The notes under the pieces: model-generated
The model's database searches: none
What the model was told of the DNA's origin: nothing
The model's input: the letters and a program-made list of their open reading frames with translations, nothing else
Program-made: the position numbers and the translations under genes
Source of the DNA: Hyaloperonospora brassicae
Lineage: Eukaryota > Oomycota > Peronosporomycetes > Peronosporales > Peronosporaceae
Assembly (NCBI GenBank): GCA_947650285.1
Contig: CANTFL010000740.1
Coordinates: 1-64,000, forward strand
DNA: 64,000 nucleotides
Direction of reading: 5' to 3'
In this document: one piece after another, positions 14,389 through 27,200 of the stretch
Numbering within the stretch: the stretch's first letter is position 1
Layout: every line of letters begins with the position of its first letter

Positions 14389-15690
14389 TTACGTAAACAG
14401 ACGTGGCTCCTGACTCGCACCCGCAGCAGCGCCCACATTGGTATCAGCGCTAATGTTGTACAACAGCTGTGCCAACCAGCGACTTGTGGTCGCATCTTCT
14501 TTCAGCGCCTCGTCAAACGTGTGATTACGTAGCGCTTCTGGCAGGCATTGACGAAGGGCTTCTTTTGCACTTCAACAAGAGGGACACCACAGACCGGCAC
14601 CAGACATGGGCACACACATGATATCAGCTCGACAAGGCCGTCCACTTCCAGCAGTGCCATCAACAGCGCGTCGTGTGCACGTACCGTGGATTGTCCGACA
14701 GTCGCAGGTAGCAGCGGATAATGTGCTTGAGCAGTCGTGGAGCAGGCGCTTCGACCAGCGTCGCCACCATTTTGCTCAGCACTGTGCCCACTGCGTAGAA
14801 CCGCTCGGGCGTGTGGCAAATGTACGTGAGCCCCATGTCGTCCAGCAAAATCTTTTGCACGATGAACGTCGCCACGGTCTTGGACAGTTCGCTCCCAGCT
14901 TCCATGATGCGGAGACAGAGCGGGATGATCTCTGTCTGCAGCAAAAAGTTAATGACGTCCGAGTCATCAATCTATCATTACAGTGCACAAAACACAAAGC
15001 ACACCAACGAACGTTAGTGCAAGTACGGCATGAAAGGCGTTCAGAGTCAACACTGTGGATATATATATAGTCAGTCAGTCCGTACCTTTACGAGCGCGCC
15101 AATCACGCCGAGACTTGTCAGGCGCAAGTACTCGAACGGTCGATTCTTGCTCACGGTGTTAAGAAATGGGTACAAATACAACGGAATGTGCGCTACCCAC
15201 ACCAAAAAACAACAACGAACGCACAATAAACAATCGACCAAAACCCCCTCTCAGCCGTCAGCATGACATGCACTTCCACACTACAAAAAAGCACACCACG
15301 CAAGCTATGAAAAGCACTTTTTTGACACACGATACACGCAGCGCCGCACAGGCTCCAGCTGTCGTCGTTCTGCTTTGTTTGTTCCGTCTTTCACGCACCG
15401 TTTAAAAAGTGCGTGCGCGTCTCGGCATGTGACGCCACGCACTGCAACAGCGCCAGTGCATTGCACACGCGGTTCGACGCGTGCGCCGTGAGCTGCGGCG
15501 GCGACAAAAGTGGGTAAATCGCCACAATCTCTTGCAGAAGAGCAGCAACGGTCCCGACCGAGTGCCACAGGATCGGCGCGAGCTCTGCAAACTCCTCGCG
15601 CTTCTTACTGAGCTCCAGGAGCGCACTCTCGCGCTGCTCGGGCGACGACAGCTCGAGCACGAGCGCGTGCAGCTGCTCGGGGGGGTCCAT
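14389..15690 (-). CDS. CNOT9: CCR4-NOT complex subunit CNOT9 (RQCD1/Caf40), four exons
   Basis: An armadillo-repeat subunit of the CCR4-NOT deadenylase, which binds effectors of mRNA decay. The exons are 15690-15399, 15192-15086, 14971-14685 and 14569-14389, joined across introns of 206, 114 and 115 bp, each with a GT donor and AG acceptor. Splicing gives 288 aa (human about 299). Family segments in order are [101 protein letters not shown] and [11 protein letters not shown]. An alternative upstream ATG at 15717 would add nine residues. None of the four exons shows a stop or frameshift. Confidence 0.96.
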
Positions 15691-15762
15691 GACGCAGCCG
15701 AGAGACAGAGGGCGCACAGCTCTGGGGCGAGAAGCCGAGAGGGCTTTTTTTGCGATGGCTAC

Positions 15763-15850
15763 ATTTGGGTGGCTCTATTATTTGGGTGGCTCCATTTGGG
15801 TAGCTCCATTTGGGTGGCTCCATTATTTGGGTGGTTTTATTATTTGGTGG
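15763..15850. repeat. ATTTGGGTGGCTCC minisatellite, about six units
   Basis: Six imperfect units of 14-17 bases (ATTTGGGTGGCTCC with or without ATT) lie 73-160 bases upstream of the CNOT9 start codon, in its presumed promoter. Changes among units are mostly G/A and length differences. Confidence 0.85.
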
Positions 15851-18800
15851 CGCTGAAGTAACGCGGGTGGGGGAGTAGTGGGGGTTGAGTGGGGTGGGTA
15901 CTTATTGGAGATGGAGGAGAGTGCAGAGGTTTATTATGTGCGCGGACGGTATTTAGGGTTGAAGGGCAAGAGTGCGGTAGCAAAAAGAGGCGGTGTTGGG
16001 GTCGAGCGGCGCTTTTGGTGAGCGGTTCTGTTGAGGTAGTACACGCTATTCTTGGCAGTTGGCGGGAGGGAGTCGGTGCTGGATGTGACGCGAATGTCGC
16101 GCGCTGACCGCCGGCATGATGTTGCACGGGGTTCTTCCTGTCACATCCTTCTTCAGCTGGTCAAAAAGGGTATTTCGACTCGTGTTGTAAACGACGGGGC
16201 AAACGGCTCGAGACGATTGCAAAAGCTTCTGGTGTTCTATTTGCAGCACTAACTCTTATCCCTGTTGTCGTTTAAACGATGAAACGTCACGTAAAGACGC
16301 TTCGAGGTGGAGTAGTTCATGCATTTTGTGCACATATTGTCATGGCAGACAGATAGACAGACAGACAGGTCGCCGGTGCTATAGACAGACACGACACCAG
16401 TCCTCTTGATACAGTCGATACATAAGTGTACGACGAACCGCGTGTTAAACATTAGTGCAAAAGCGAAGACGCAGTATACGCACTATGATGTACAAACGAC
16501 GATGACGAGCCAAAGGTATGAATACGAGTTCAGCGCGAGATACAGACATTGCGAGTCCGCTGGTAGCAAAGGGTAAACTGTGGCAAGAAATTGACGTCGA
16601 CAGAAGAAGATATGCAAACGAGTGACAGTAGCTGCGTGTTGAACGATCAGCTGGTTAGGTCGTCATGACCAAATCTTTGCATCATGATGAGTAGTGCAAG
16701 TTTCTAGCGCTGTGACAGTGTCTGTGAGAAGCTACGAAGAGGCGTCCAGCATAAGCCATCGCTGTACATGCGGAGTAGAGGCACGATACTTGCAGTGGCC
16801 AAACTGTCGTCAAAGAAGAAGTCGCTACGATGGTCATCTAGCGAGTCCTTTGGCAGTATCTGTGCTGAACTGGAGAAGGCCATGTCGAAGTCCGAGGATT
16901 GAAGCGCTACTAAGTGAATTGGAAGGTGCCTCGAGAGAACATGCGACCTGGTTGTACGACTGATCGACCTGTTTCACGTCGATACTGCGAGCTTGTGCCT
17001 TTTGTACAACTACGTACTGCGGGCTGCTTACGCCTTTTCGGTAGGATCGACTGCTTCGAGCTGCAATACAATGCTACTAACAGAAATATGCGCTTCGCTG
17101 GCGCACCTTTTCATCGGTCAGATAGCACAGCTCGTACGAACGCCACTTGTATGCCGGTGGGGAACTTGACAACGCGAGTCTGAGTACGCGGTGCCGTGTA
17201 AGCTTCATCTTCGAGCAGCGTGTGGTACACAATGAGAGCATTGTTCAAACAGCGTTCCGATCGTGGCTAAGAGAGGGAGGCGATCGATGCGATACAAAGC
17301 CGTCAGTACACGGATGCGGTAAGCAAACGAATAGTACCGGAAGAAGAGCGTTGCTGTGCGACGAAGGCAGCTATGTCGATCGATGAACTCTAGTCACAAA
17401 GTCCAAGCACACTTAGGTAGAAAGCGAGCCGTATATGATGGAGCATGGAAGACGTGGAGATATTGTCTGTGAGCATGAAGCGCGAACTAACCCCCACGTG
17501 GCGCGAGAGATTGAATGACCAAAGCTCTCGTCAACCAACTCATTGCTCCACCCATAAAAGCACATGTGCAATGGGATCAAGTGGTAAGTTGACTGATTGG
17601 GAAGCCGTAACCCAAGAGCTGCATATCTGAGCAGGCTTCAAGAAGTGCGGGTGCATGTGGGACATGCGCACGACGTCAAGACGGTATGTACACATCTGAC
17701 GTCATGGGCTACGACACCCTGCGGCGCAATGTTAGCGATGCCTGTCCAGATTTACACGAATGGGTTGCTCAGATCCATGCCGGGAGATACCTCACCGACT
17801 TTCATCGACAACCCAGGATCGCTGTCTCCCATTGTTTCATCAACCGTTGCTTGTCTTCGACTAGCCTGGCATGTGCTAGTTCACCTACAGCGAGGTGCAC
17901 TCAGCATCCGATAGCTATCGAACTGCACCACGCAAGCTTTCTACACGTTTCGTCGTCATTGTCACACTCATCGTACGTCCAAATGTGTTGACTAATAATG
18001 GCTTTTGTATAGCTCTCATGGAGCAACTTGTGCGTATAGAGCTTTGCTTTCGCGGTACGCGGGCACGGCAATGCCATTTTGCGTTGATCTCGTCATTTAC
18101 GTGCTACAGATTGCGCCGTTTGCAAGCATCGTTACCGCAGACTGTACCCTATGTGCACAGGTAGAACGTCGAGGTCGCCGAGTCCGAATGCCATGATGGC
18201 TCAGCAGGTCATCACTTCGAGTACTGAGATCTTCGGCCAACACGATAGCAGAAGCGGTCGCTCTACCGACACATTGGCACACACCGGGCTCCAAAACAGT
18301 CCAAGATCCAACATCCTCTTTGGCTACTCACCAGGGCCCCCTACCACGTCAACAAAGATCGTTCGAGGCTGTCAGCGTCGGCTCAAAAGTGCATGCAAAT
18401 GTTGCGCTGTTGGTTTCGGTGATGACAACGCAGCAGGGTAGTGGATGCCCGGCTGATAGTTGCAATGCAGCCTTTCAGCTTCCTCTCATCGACGTACGCC
18501 AGTGGCACTTCCCTTCCTCAAACCTTTTCGGTGCGTATCTATCTGCTTCTGAAAGTCGGAAAGAGATTGACGACTTACCGACTGCAATGGCGCGAGATGT
18601 CTTGGTGCGTTATCACGGCTAGAAGCCGCTCCCACTACGAAGCGTAAAGATGTCAGTCATACAGCAGCATACTCATCTAAGCATCAAGCGAGTTGCAGAG
18701 CTCTGACAGCTTTGTGATAACGACCAGGACTGCCGTCAGAGCCGCAACGACGTCTTCGTCGTTTTGGCAGCTCTCGCCACGTAAACATACTCACGAGGTA

Positions 18801-18904
18801 TGCACTGCCGTAGCTCTACATCGTGTGTCACATTGGGCTGGCGGTAACCAGCAACGCTCTTCCACGTAAGTCTCTTTCTTGGATCACTAAGTTTGATTAA
18901 CGTA
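15851..18904. other. 3-kb gene-poor interval
   Basis: Only unrecognised frames of 60-105 codons occur. Short GACA tracts lie near 16347-16367. Nothing here supports a functional gene; several frames look like eroded coding sequence but I cannot assign a family. Confidence 0.45.
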
Positions 18905-19265
18905 TCACGTGCCTTTCAAGAGCTTTTCAAAGTAGAAGCACGTGCGGTGCGTAACGTAGCCTTGGTCTTTGCCGCCCTTCTTGTTGAGATTAAAACTGCA
19001 GATGCTCTTTCCGATCGACATTGACAACGACATCCGATAGTACCATGAAGCCATCTTGCTCCAGACATAGTCGAGCTGGAAGTCGTGTCCGAGTGGCTGA
19101 TTGCTGCACGGCGACGGCAGAACAGCGTGAAGTTACGTCGAGTTGACCTTGGGAACGGGATCCACGCAGCTTGGTCGAATCCATAGAGGTTCGTCCGCTC
19201 GTCGACTTCGGAGACAGCATGCCCAATCGACAGCCGGGAGCTTGTCGCGTCCACGTGCAATAGCC
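18905..19265 (-). pseudogene. Degraded coding island, family unknown
   Basis: Read on the minus strand, about 19202-19090 gives DERTNLYGFDQAAWIPFPRS and onward to an Arg-rich segment. After a frame change, about 19085-18908 gives DFQLDYVWSKMASWYYRM, then SICSFNLNKKGGKDQGYVTH, ending FYFEKLLKGT and a stop. The amino-acid texture is that of a folded protein's C-terminus, but at least one frame change is needed and no start or upstream exons are evident. I do not recognise the family. Confidence 0.3.
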
Positions 19266-19272
19266 AATCCAC

Positions 19273-20200
19273 CGTACGAAGGCTGTTTGCATTGCCCTGA
19301 AGATTGGCAGTGCTTCGTTGTAGTCGTCCGCAGTTCCACGTGCTCGAAGGATGGCTGCAATCTGCTAAGAGTTCTCATCCACTATGCATGACAGAAGGAG
19401 ATATCTCCTTTTTTGCAGTCGATAGCCTGCCTGCCTGCCTGCCCAGAGACCGGAGGCCTGATGCAGAAGATATCCGCTGTTGCATTCCGACCGTAAGCAG
19501 AGTATAAAAGCAGCCTGGAAGACATCAGGAAGCCACTGGGGAAGCTCAAGAATGCCGACCAGTTGACTACTGTCAGCTTACACGGTCTGCACCTCCAGTG
19601 ATCACTGCTATCGTAGCACCTTTCCTAGCCATTCTTACTCTACATGCGAGCTGAGCATCATGCAATGAGCACTGTCCACGACGCCAAAGGATATTACTGA
19701 AAGCAGCCGATGAAGTCTCGACTGGTATGCCACCTGATCGATCTTCGGCACTGGAAGAAGTTACTGAACTCTTCTCGAGCCTACGTGTCGGCTACCATAC
19801 AACCAGACAAATGCTTTGTAGAAACCGCAGTGGACCCACGAGTTGTCTCGCGAAGATCTGAATCCGAATGCACGCACGACGGCGATCATAGTGAGCGACA
19901 GCCGACCGCGGCGTCCATTCCGTCGCGAATGAGTGTGTCGTCAGTCCGCTGTCGTTCTGCTTGGGACGAGCCGCTACTGAAGCATCTGAAGACGGTCTGC
20001 GACATGGCACGAGGCGCGTGCGAACTACACTCTGCACGTGCAACGAAAGCCGTCTGAACTGGGCCTTTGCTTGTTCCTGCAGGACATGTGCCCGCAATTG
20101 TACGTCAGCGGTGCCACGATGGAGCTCCATGAGACACGTTTAGTGGCACGACGTGTCTCAGCATGGCATGTTGGAGGAGTTTCATGATCATCTATTGACA
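19273..20200. other. Gene-poor flank of the LINE
   Basis: A short TGCC tract lies near 19425-19441. The frame at 19710-20057 (115 codons) has no recognisable domain. Nothing else was noted; I could not define the target-site duplication of the adjacent LINE. Confidence 0.4.
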
Positions 20201-20203
20201 TAT

Positions 20204-22750
20204 TTAATGTGGACAAGAGGTCTGAAAAATCCTGAGCCAGGATATGAGCGCCGGTCGCGGCAGCGGATCGTGGCTGACACCCGCGTAGGGCGGGTGTCCA
20301 CGGGGCTCTTGAATCAGAAGTTCAAGACAGGCATGAAGTCGGGCCCCTCGTACGGCCGTAGCCGCGGCTCGATGCTCGCGTATTGCAATTGCCCGTAGCT
20401 GGCGAACACCGCGTGTCCAGTACATTTGGACACTTGCGGATGGAGTAGTCACGGCTCCTCTAAAGACCGCCGAGTTCCGCTCGGTCCACAAATGTTCTTG
20501 GCAGATGGAGCTTAATATGAACCAGATCCGTTCGAATTCTGTTGCTGCGGCGTCAGAGTCATCTTGAAAACGGCTTTGCAACCGCAAACTCAGCTGACGT
20601 GGAATGGGCGGGGCTTTGCGATTAGCGCAGTGCTGAAAGAAGGTGGAAAGAACTGCGTTCGTCGCACCCCCACCGGTCCAGTGTCCTATCAAGTGACACC
20701 AACACGCTTGCGCGATTGGGCACTCCCAGAAAATGTGCGCCGCTGTCTCTTTGCGTCCTCGGCAGTGCAGCACCGTACGACAACTGTTGTCCAGCGTGCG
20801 ACCGGCATGGTATAGATTTAGCTGCTTTGTCGCGATACGATAGCATGTCCAGACTTGATACTCCGTTAGCCCGTTTGCGTGTTTCCAAACTTGGGAAGGC
20901 GTTTGATTTGATGCAGCTGACTGCCAACTATTCGATACCGCCTGCGCGTCATAGGCCTTCAACCAGGACTGGAGGCCAGGGTGCAGAAGGCGTTTATGAA
21001 CGTGAAACGCTTGCTTCATAAGCGTTGTCCACACATCTACATTGGCCACCGTCTCTGGCACACTCCAAGGGAAACGGTGAAGCTCCGGGTGGGCATGAAA
21101 CACCAAGGTACGATGGTGCGAATGCTCCCAGTAGTTAGACACTTGCTCAGGCGACCCCCGTAATTCTGGTAAATTCCCGTCAATCGACCAATGGATTCCA
21201 TTGACATCTTGGCGGAGGCGAATCGTCGAGGTCGCGGACTCGACAGGATCCCGACATGACCCGACAATTAAATCAGCTCGTACCCGGGACCATTTATAAG
21301 CGCGCCGAAACGGCGGTGGATGACGTAAGACGAGCCCGGGCTCTACCGGTCCCGCACCGACAGCAAGGTGGGGTGACGAGAGCAGGATCGAAGTCGCCCA
21401 ACGTTGTAATTTACAATGCATATGCCGAGACGAAGTACCGCCGAGAGACGGGAACGTAAATTGAAATTCATGTGACCCCAGTCGCCGAATGCACAGACTG
21501 CGCAGTGAACATGGAGGTATCCGGGCATATTTGGCCCGCTCTAGGGGCTTGCCGTCTGGCCCTTGAATCCAAGGATTGCCATCCCAGTGAAAGCGGCCCC
21601 AGAAAGCGGCTAATGTATCCATCCGGTGATCAGCAACAGCGGGATGGTCAGGAAACGTTTGATGGTATGAAATTGCCAATTCGTCACCATCCCACTGACT
21701 GCTCGCCCCGACAGACATTCGAGCGTGATGCGCGTCCAATCTGGCCCGAATCGACAGCACTTGTTCAGGGGAGGGTGCTAGGAGCCGTTCGAGATCCTGC
21801 GCCAGAGAGGAACGACCAGGTCCTCGCCTGATGTCAAACGTTGTTGAAGCAGACGGATGGAGCGCCGGGACGAGAGCCGATGTGGAACCTCCCACGCTAT
21901 ATGTCCAGCGCCGCCACGCTGTAAAATATTTGTCATGCGGCTGCGTTAGCCAACGCAACGCGTGCTTCGTCCGCTGAGTTTTGACGGCTACTTCGAACGA
22001 GGCCAGACCAACCCCGCCTGCCTTCTGGGGCGTAAAGAGGAGACCCGGGTTAATTTTGTGCCGACGTACGGCAGGCACAGAAGCGTGCGCCCACAGGAAT
22101 TGGCGGTACAGCCGAGATATCTCCGTTCTCGCCCAGCTCGGCACATCGAAGACGGCCGCTGTGAACAGGATAGCCGGTAAAATGATCGCGTTAAGAATGA
22201 GGACACGATTTTGCACACTAGTCGCTACTTTCGCTGCAGTGAGAAGCCGCCGACGGATTTTCTGAAGCCGAAGCGCCCAGTTTCGATCGAATAATGCCCC
22301 TGTCCCCACTTCGTACCCCAGGTATCGCGTTGTCTCTCTGTGTTGTAAGACTGAGATGCCACCATACTGGTGCAGCCTGATAGCCGTGTTTAAAAAAATC
22401 AATTTGCTCTTGGCAGGCTGGGCATGAAGGCCCGAGAGTTGTCCAAATCTAGAGACTAGCTCCAACGCAGGCGCCAACTGATTGGCATGCTCAAGGAATA
22501 TGGTGGAGTCGTCCACAAACGCGGAGAATGTATGCACCACCTCGCAGGCCCCGGGCACCGGAATACCCCGGATGGAGGGCGCCTGGTGAATAGCCAGCCC
22601 AAGTAATTCCACCACAAGTAGAAATAAAAGCGGTGCGAGAGGACACCCCTGACGTATTCCGGACCGGACAGGAACTGGTTCAGAAAGTTCCCCATTCACC
22701 AGAAACCGCTCAGCATGGCATGTTTGATCCCCACGAGATGGACGAGTCAA
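20204..22750 (-). mobile_element. 5'-truncated non-LTR retrotransposon (LINE), reverse transcriptase ORF open
   Basis: An 848-codon open frame encodes the C-terminal part of a LINE reverse transcriptase. It starts inside the palm domain just before motif B ([11 protein letters not shown]), followed by the catalytic motif C (FSAFVDD) and the thumb. At the C-terminus is a zinc-finger region of the zf-RVT type ([17 protein letters not shown]). The endonuclease domain, RT motif A and any first ORF are missing. The frame opens at a TTG with a stop seven codons further upstream, so this is a truncated insertion. No stop or frameshift interrupts the remaining 2.5 kb, which suggests a young copy. A decayed relative lies at 61.4-62.7 kb. 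Confidence 0.92.
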
Positions 22751-22776
22751 GTTAAAGTCGTGCGCTTGTCATTCTT

Positions 22777-24269
22777 TCACAGTGACTAATGCACGACCAG
22801 ATCAGCTTCGCTTGCTGCGTGACTTTTACAGGAGACACTTCGATCGCGCACACAGTTCCGCCATCTCCTTCTGCGAAGCGCTCTGACTCATGAGAACGGC
22901 CATAGCTTTGTCTCGATCGAACTGGCTCCGTCTCTTTGACATGACCAACCGCCGTGACAGTGCGTCGAGGCGTGACCCTCCGCCCACAACTACAAGTAAA
23001 GGGGTCGTCTTATCAACGAAGCCGCCTGACCGGTCAATACAGTGGCTGTCCAGCGTCTCTTTCCACGTGGTACCGCATGGCCCACGTGGCGCCATCGCTC
23101 ACTTGCGCCCGTCCCTCCAGTGGCTCTCAGCTCTCTCGTTTATTTCGGTTCCCATGTCGTTGCGCTGAGACGGTCGTCGCGTCCCCTGACACGTTTACCT
23201 GCTGCTTCTGTGTTGCAGTCAGTGCACCTGCACGGGCTCTTTGTCCGTCACCGCCAAAGCCAAACCCGTTGGTGCTCCCCGACCACATCCGCTTCGACAG
23301 AACCCATTCGCAACTTGATGGCCGCTCTGATCGTCGGGCCACGAAGATCGGCCGCTCACCATCGATGAGCCACTCACTTTCGCCCTCCCTCGTCGTCCTC
23401 ACCTGCTACAAAAACATCCGTCGCTCGGCCCATTGATCGACGACAACGCACAGTCTCCGTCCACATTCATTGTCTCGTCGCTCTCGAACGCAGGGGAACC
23501 AAAGACGCAGCAGACCATTTGGATGGGATCCCATCGCGCTCAGCCATTGGCCTTTTTGCGCCACGTGGCCGCGCACGTTCCGCGCAATTTCCAGCGCGCG
23601 GCTCCTTCAACGTCGCCCATCTCCACGTTGTCACACTGCATCTGAGCTGTCGCATCTCTGTCCACGCGCTCCCCCACCCCTTCGACATGTCTCCCCCACG
23701 GCCCATCCCCCACCCCCCACACAATCGATACATAACCACATCCTCTCACATCGAACCATAAGACCCAAATCAATCAGCAAATTCACAAACAAATAGTCAC
23801 ATTCCCATATCAACAACAAACCTCTTCATACATTGACATACCTACGAAAAGAGCTCTACTCGACATCGACTGCCACCGCCTTCTTCGTCCATCTCTTCTT
23901 CTCTCTCTCTCTCTCTTCCTCTCTCTCTCTCTCTTCCTCTCTCTCTCTCTCTCTGTCTCTCTTGCGCCTTCGTGGCCAACAACTGCACAACGAGTCACTT
24001 TTGCTTTCTGGTCGTTTTCTTTTTATGTACTCATGTAGCGCTGCACATCCGTCTGTCTGTCCGATCGGTCGATCGGCTCTGCCCCTCCCGTCTGAGTCCT
24101 TCTTCCCCCACACTTTCTCCTCCGCGTCACTCGACGGTCACTCGCCCCCGCTCCAGTCGTCACTCGCCTACGTACGTACCCACTTGGGCCACTGCCTCGC
24201 GCCCTTTGCCACGTGCGGCTCCACAACAACAACACACACACACACACACACAAAACGGCAGGTGTGCTG
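22777..24269. other. Interval upstream of the flippase gene
   Basis: Interrupted CT tracts lie at about 23899-23960 and a CA tract at about 24232-24252. These are probably promoter and leader sequence of the ATPase gene. An 89-codon minus-strand frame (23095-22826), ending in a Lys/Arg/Gln/Met-rich segment, is open but unrecognised. No other gene is supported. Confidence 0.45.
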
Positions 24270-27200
24270 ATGCCGCAGTCGCCCGTAGATGGGGGCGCGA
24301 CGCCCACGTCGTCCTACGCGCTCTTGCGCCAGAGCACGGTCGACTCGCTGCCGCTCATTGCGGACGACCCCACGCCGTGTGACAGTGTCTTGGGCAGCGG
24401 CGCGGTCGACGTCTACGTCCGCGACAGCGACGCCAGCGACGACGGCGCGACGACTCAGACTCAGACACTGATCCCGACTCAGGCCACCAGCGATGACGAC
24501 GACGACGGCGACGTGGGGGGGTGCCGGTTGCGCCAAGGTCGTCGGTCGAGCCGCTGGACTCGGACGACCTTCCGACGACCGCCGCCGCCCCCCCTCCGCC
24601 GCCCTGTACCGGTATGTGTACCTCAACGCCCCGGCGCAGACGGCCCTGTTGGGCTATTGTTCGAATTTGGTCGTCACCAGTCGCTTTACCGTGTGGAACT
24701 TTCTGCCAAAGCTGCTGTTTTACGAGTTCAGCAAACTCGCAAACGCCTATTTCCTCGTGATTTCCATCCTGCAGACGATCCGCCCGATCTCCAACACGGG
24801 CGGCTTCCCCGCGTCGCTCCCGGCGCTGTCGATCATTGTGCTCATTGACATGTTGTTTGCCTGCATGGAGGACTACAAGCGCCACCAAGCGGACCGCGTG
24901 GCGAACAACCTGCCGTGTCGCCGCTTTGAACGCGCCTCGCGCGCGTTTGAAGCGGCCAAATGGCAGCAGCTGCAAGTGGGGGACATTGTCAAAGTCGCGA
25001 ACCGCGAGCCCGTGCCGGCGGATTTGGTGATTTTGGGCGCCTGTGAACCCGATGTTGACCATCCAGTGGGCATTTGCTATGTCGAGACCAAGTCGCTGGA
25101 CGGCGAGACGAACTTGAAGCTGCGGCAGGGACTCGAGGCCACGTACACTGTGTTGCTGAGTGATGCTGCTGTGGGCGAGCTGAAGGGCACTGTTGTGTGC
25201 GAGAAGCCCAACAACTCGATCCATCGCTTTAGTGGGTCGCTGACGCTCGAGACGGGCAAGAAGGAGGTGATTACGACCAATGCTATTGTCCTGCGGGGCT
25301 CGACGCTGCGCAATACCGAATACATTTACGGCCTCGTGGTGAACACGGGCTCGGACACGAAGATCATGATGGCGTCGTCGTCCGAGCCCATGAAGTGGAG
25401 CAACATGGAACGCCGGCTGAACAAGCAGATCTTGTACATTTGTGTCCTCATGGTCGCCCTCTGCCTTGCAGGGGCCACGCTGTCGACGATCTGGAACGCA
25501 AAGAACCTGGACGAGGACGCAAACGAAGGCGCGTGGTACTTGTACGACCGCAACTCGACGGCCGTGAAGTCCCCGGTCGGGACGTTCTTTATCATGGTGC
25601 TGTACTACTTTTTGCTGCTCAATTCGTTCATCCCCGTGTCGCTCTACGTGAGCATGACGTCGGTCAAGTTTATGCAGTCGTACTTTATGAACAACGACCT
25701 CGAGATGTACCACGAAGAGACGGACACCCCGTGCCAAGTACGCACCATGTCGTTGAACGAAGAGCTTGGTCAGATTGACTATATCTTTTCGGACAAGACG
25801 GGCACACTGACGTGCAACGTGATGGAGTTTCGCAAGTGCTCGATCAATGGCGTGGCCTATGGACTGGGTGAGACGGAGGTCGGCATTGCAGCTAAGAAGC
25901 GGCAGCAGGAAGAAGTGCCACCCATGTCGTCGTTTTACGCGGTGACTCCTGGTGGCGGCTGTGCGCCGCCCGCAAAGAAAGACCGCATTGATGCCAACAC
26001 AATGGACGTGAACAACGTTCCGTCAGATCGCGTGGTGAAGGCGCCGTTTGTCAACTACCAAGACGATGCACTGTTTGATGCATTGGCTCAAAAGAAAAGT
26101 GAGCAGGCAAAGTCGATTGGATCGTTCTTTGAGCACTTGGCTGTGTGCCACACGGTGATGCCAGAAAAAGCTTCGGACAATAGTTTGCGCTTGAGTGCTT
26201 CATCACCAGACGAGCAAGCGCTGGTTGCTGCAGCCGCTTGCTTTGGCTACAAGTTTGTCGCACGTGCTCCTGGAAAAGCGATGGTGGAGTACTTTTGCTG
26301 TGTGGATCACCCCGAAGCTATGGTATGCAATCAGCCGGTCGCTGACCATTCCGTAGGGGCCTACAACATCTTGGAAGTTCTTGAGTTCAACAGCACACGC
26401 AAACGCATGTCGGTCATTCTCAAAGGACCGACGGGGGACCTAAAGCTTCTGTGCAAGGGAGCGGATACTGTCATGTACGAGCGCCTGAGGCCAACGGACG
26501 ACCCGGCTGTTAAACAGACACGCGACTTGACGCTTCAGCACATGGAACAGTTTGCGTCAGAGGGGTTGCGAACACTGGTGATCGGATCGACTGACATTGA
26601 CCCCGAGTTCTTTGACTCGTGGGTCATTCGGTATCGCACAGCAATCAACGACATGCGTCAGATTGATCTGCGTCGCAATGGCGAAGACAATGACATTGAC
26701 CGACTCATGGAAGAGATTGAAGTGAATCTCGATATTTTGGGTGCTACAGCGATCGAGGATCGACTCCAGGCGGAGGTTCCCGACACGATTTTCAAGCTGC
26801 GGCAAGCATCGATCAAGATCTGGATGCTGACTGGCGACAAAGAGGAGACGGCGATCAACATTGGCTTTGCTTGCCGCTTGCTGGCTTCGGACATTGAACG
26901 GGTCGTTATCTCGGCCGACACGCACACTGACTTGGCCAGTATCATGGACGAGCTGAAAGAGTTTGTTCGAGGGGAGGAGGACAAGGAGGAGACATGTGCG
27001 TCATCGCCTGCTGGACCACTGGGTGCTTGTCAGTCGTTTTCCGAGCAACAGCGCAGCCCCGTTTCGCTCCGCAACCAGCACAAAAGGCTCACGCGCATCG
27101 AGAGTATGGCCGAGCGACCTCAGCAAGACTTGGCTCTGGTGATTGATGGCGAAACACTCGAGCTGGCGCTGGAAGGGTGCCCTGCGCTGTTTCTGAAGGT

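Noticed and set aside
22826..23095. 89-codon minus-strand frame upstream of the LINE, as a gene split by the insertion
   Set aside because: The end is Lys/Gln/Met-rich and plausible, but there is no homology I recognise and no continuation on the other side of the LINE.
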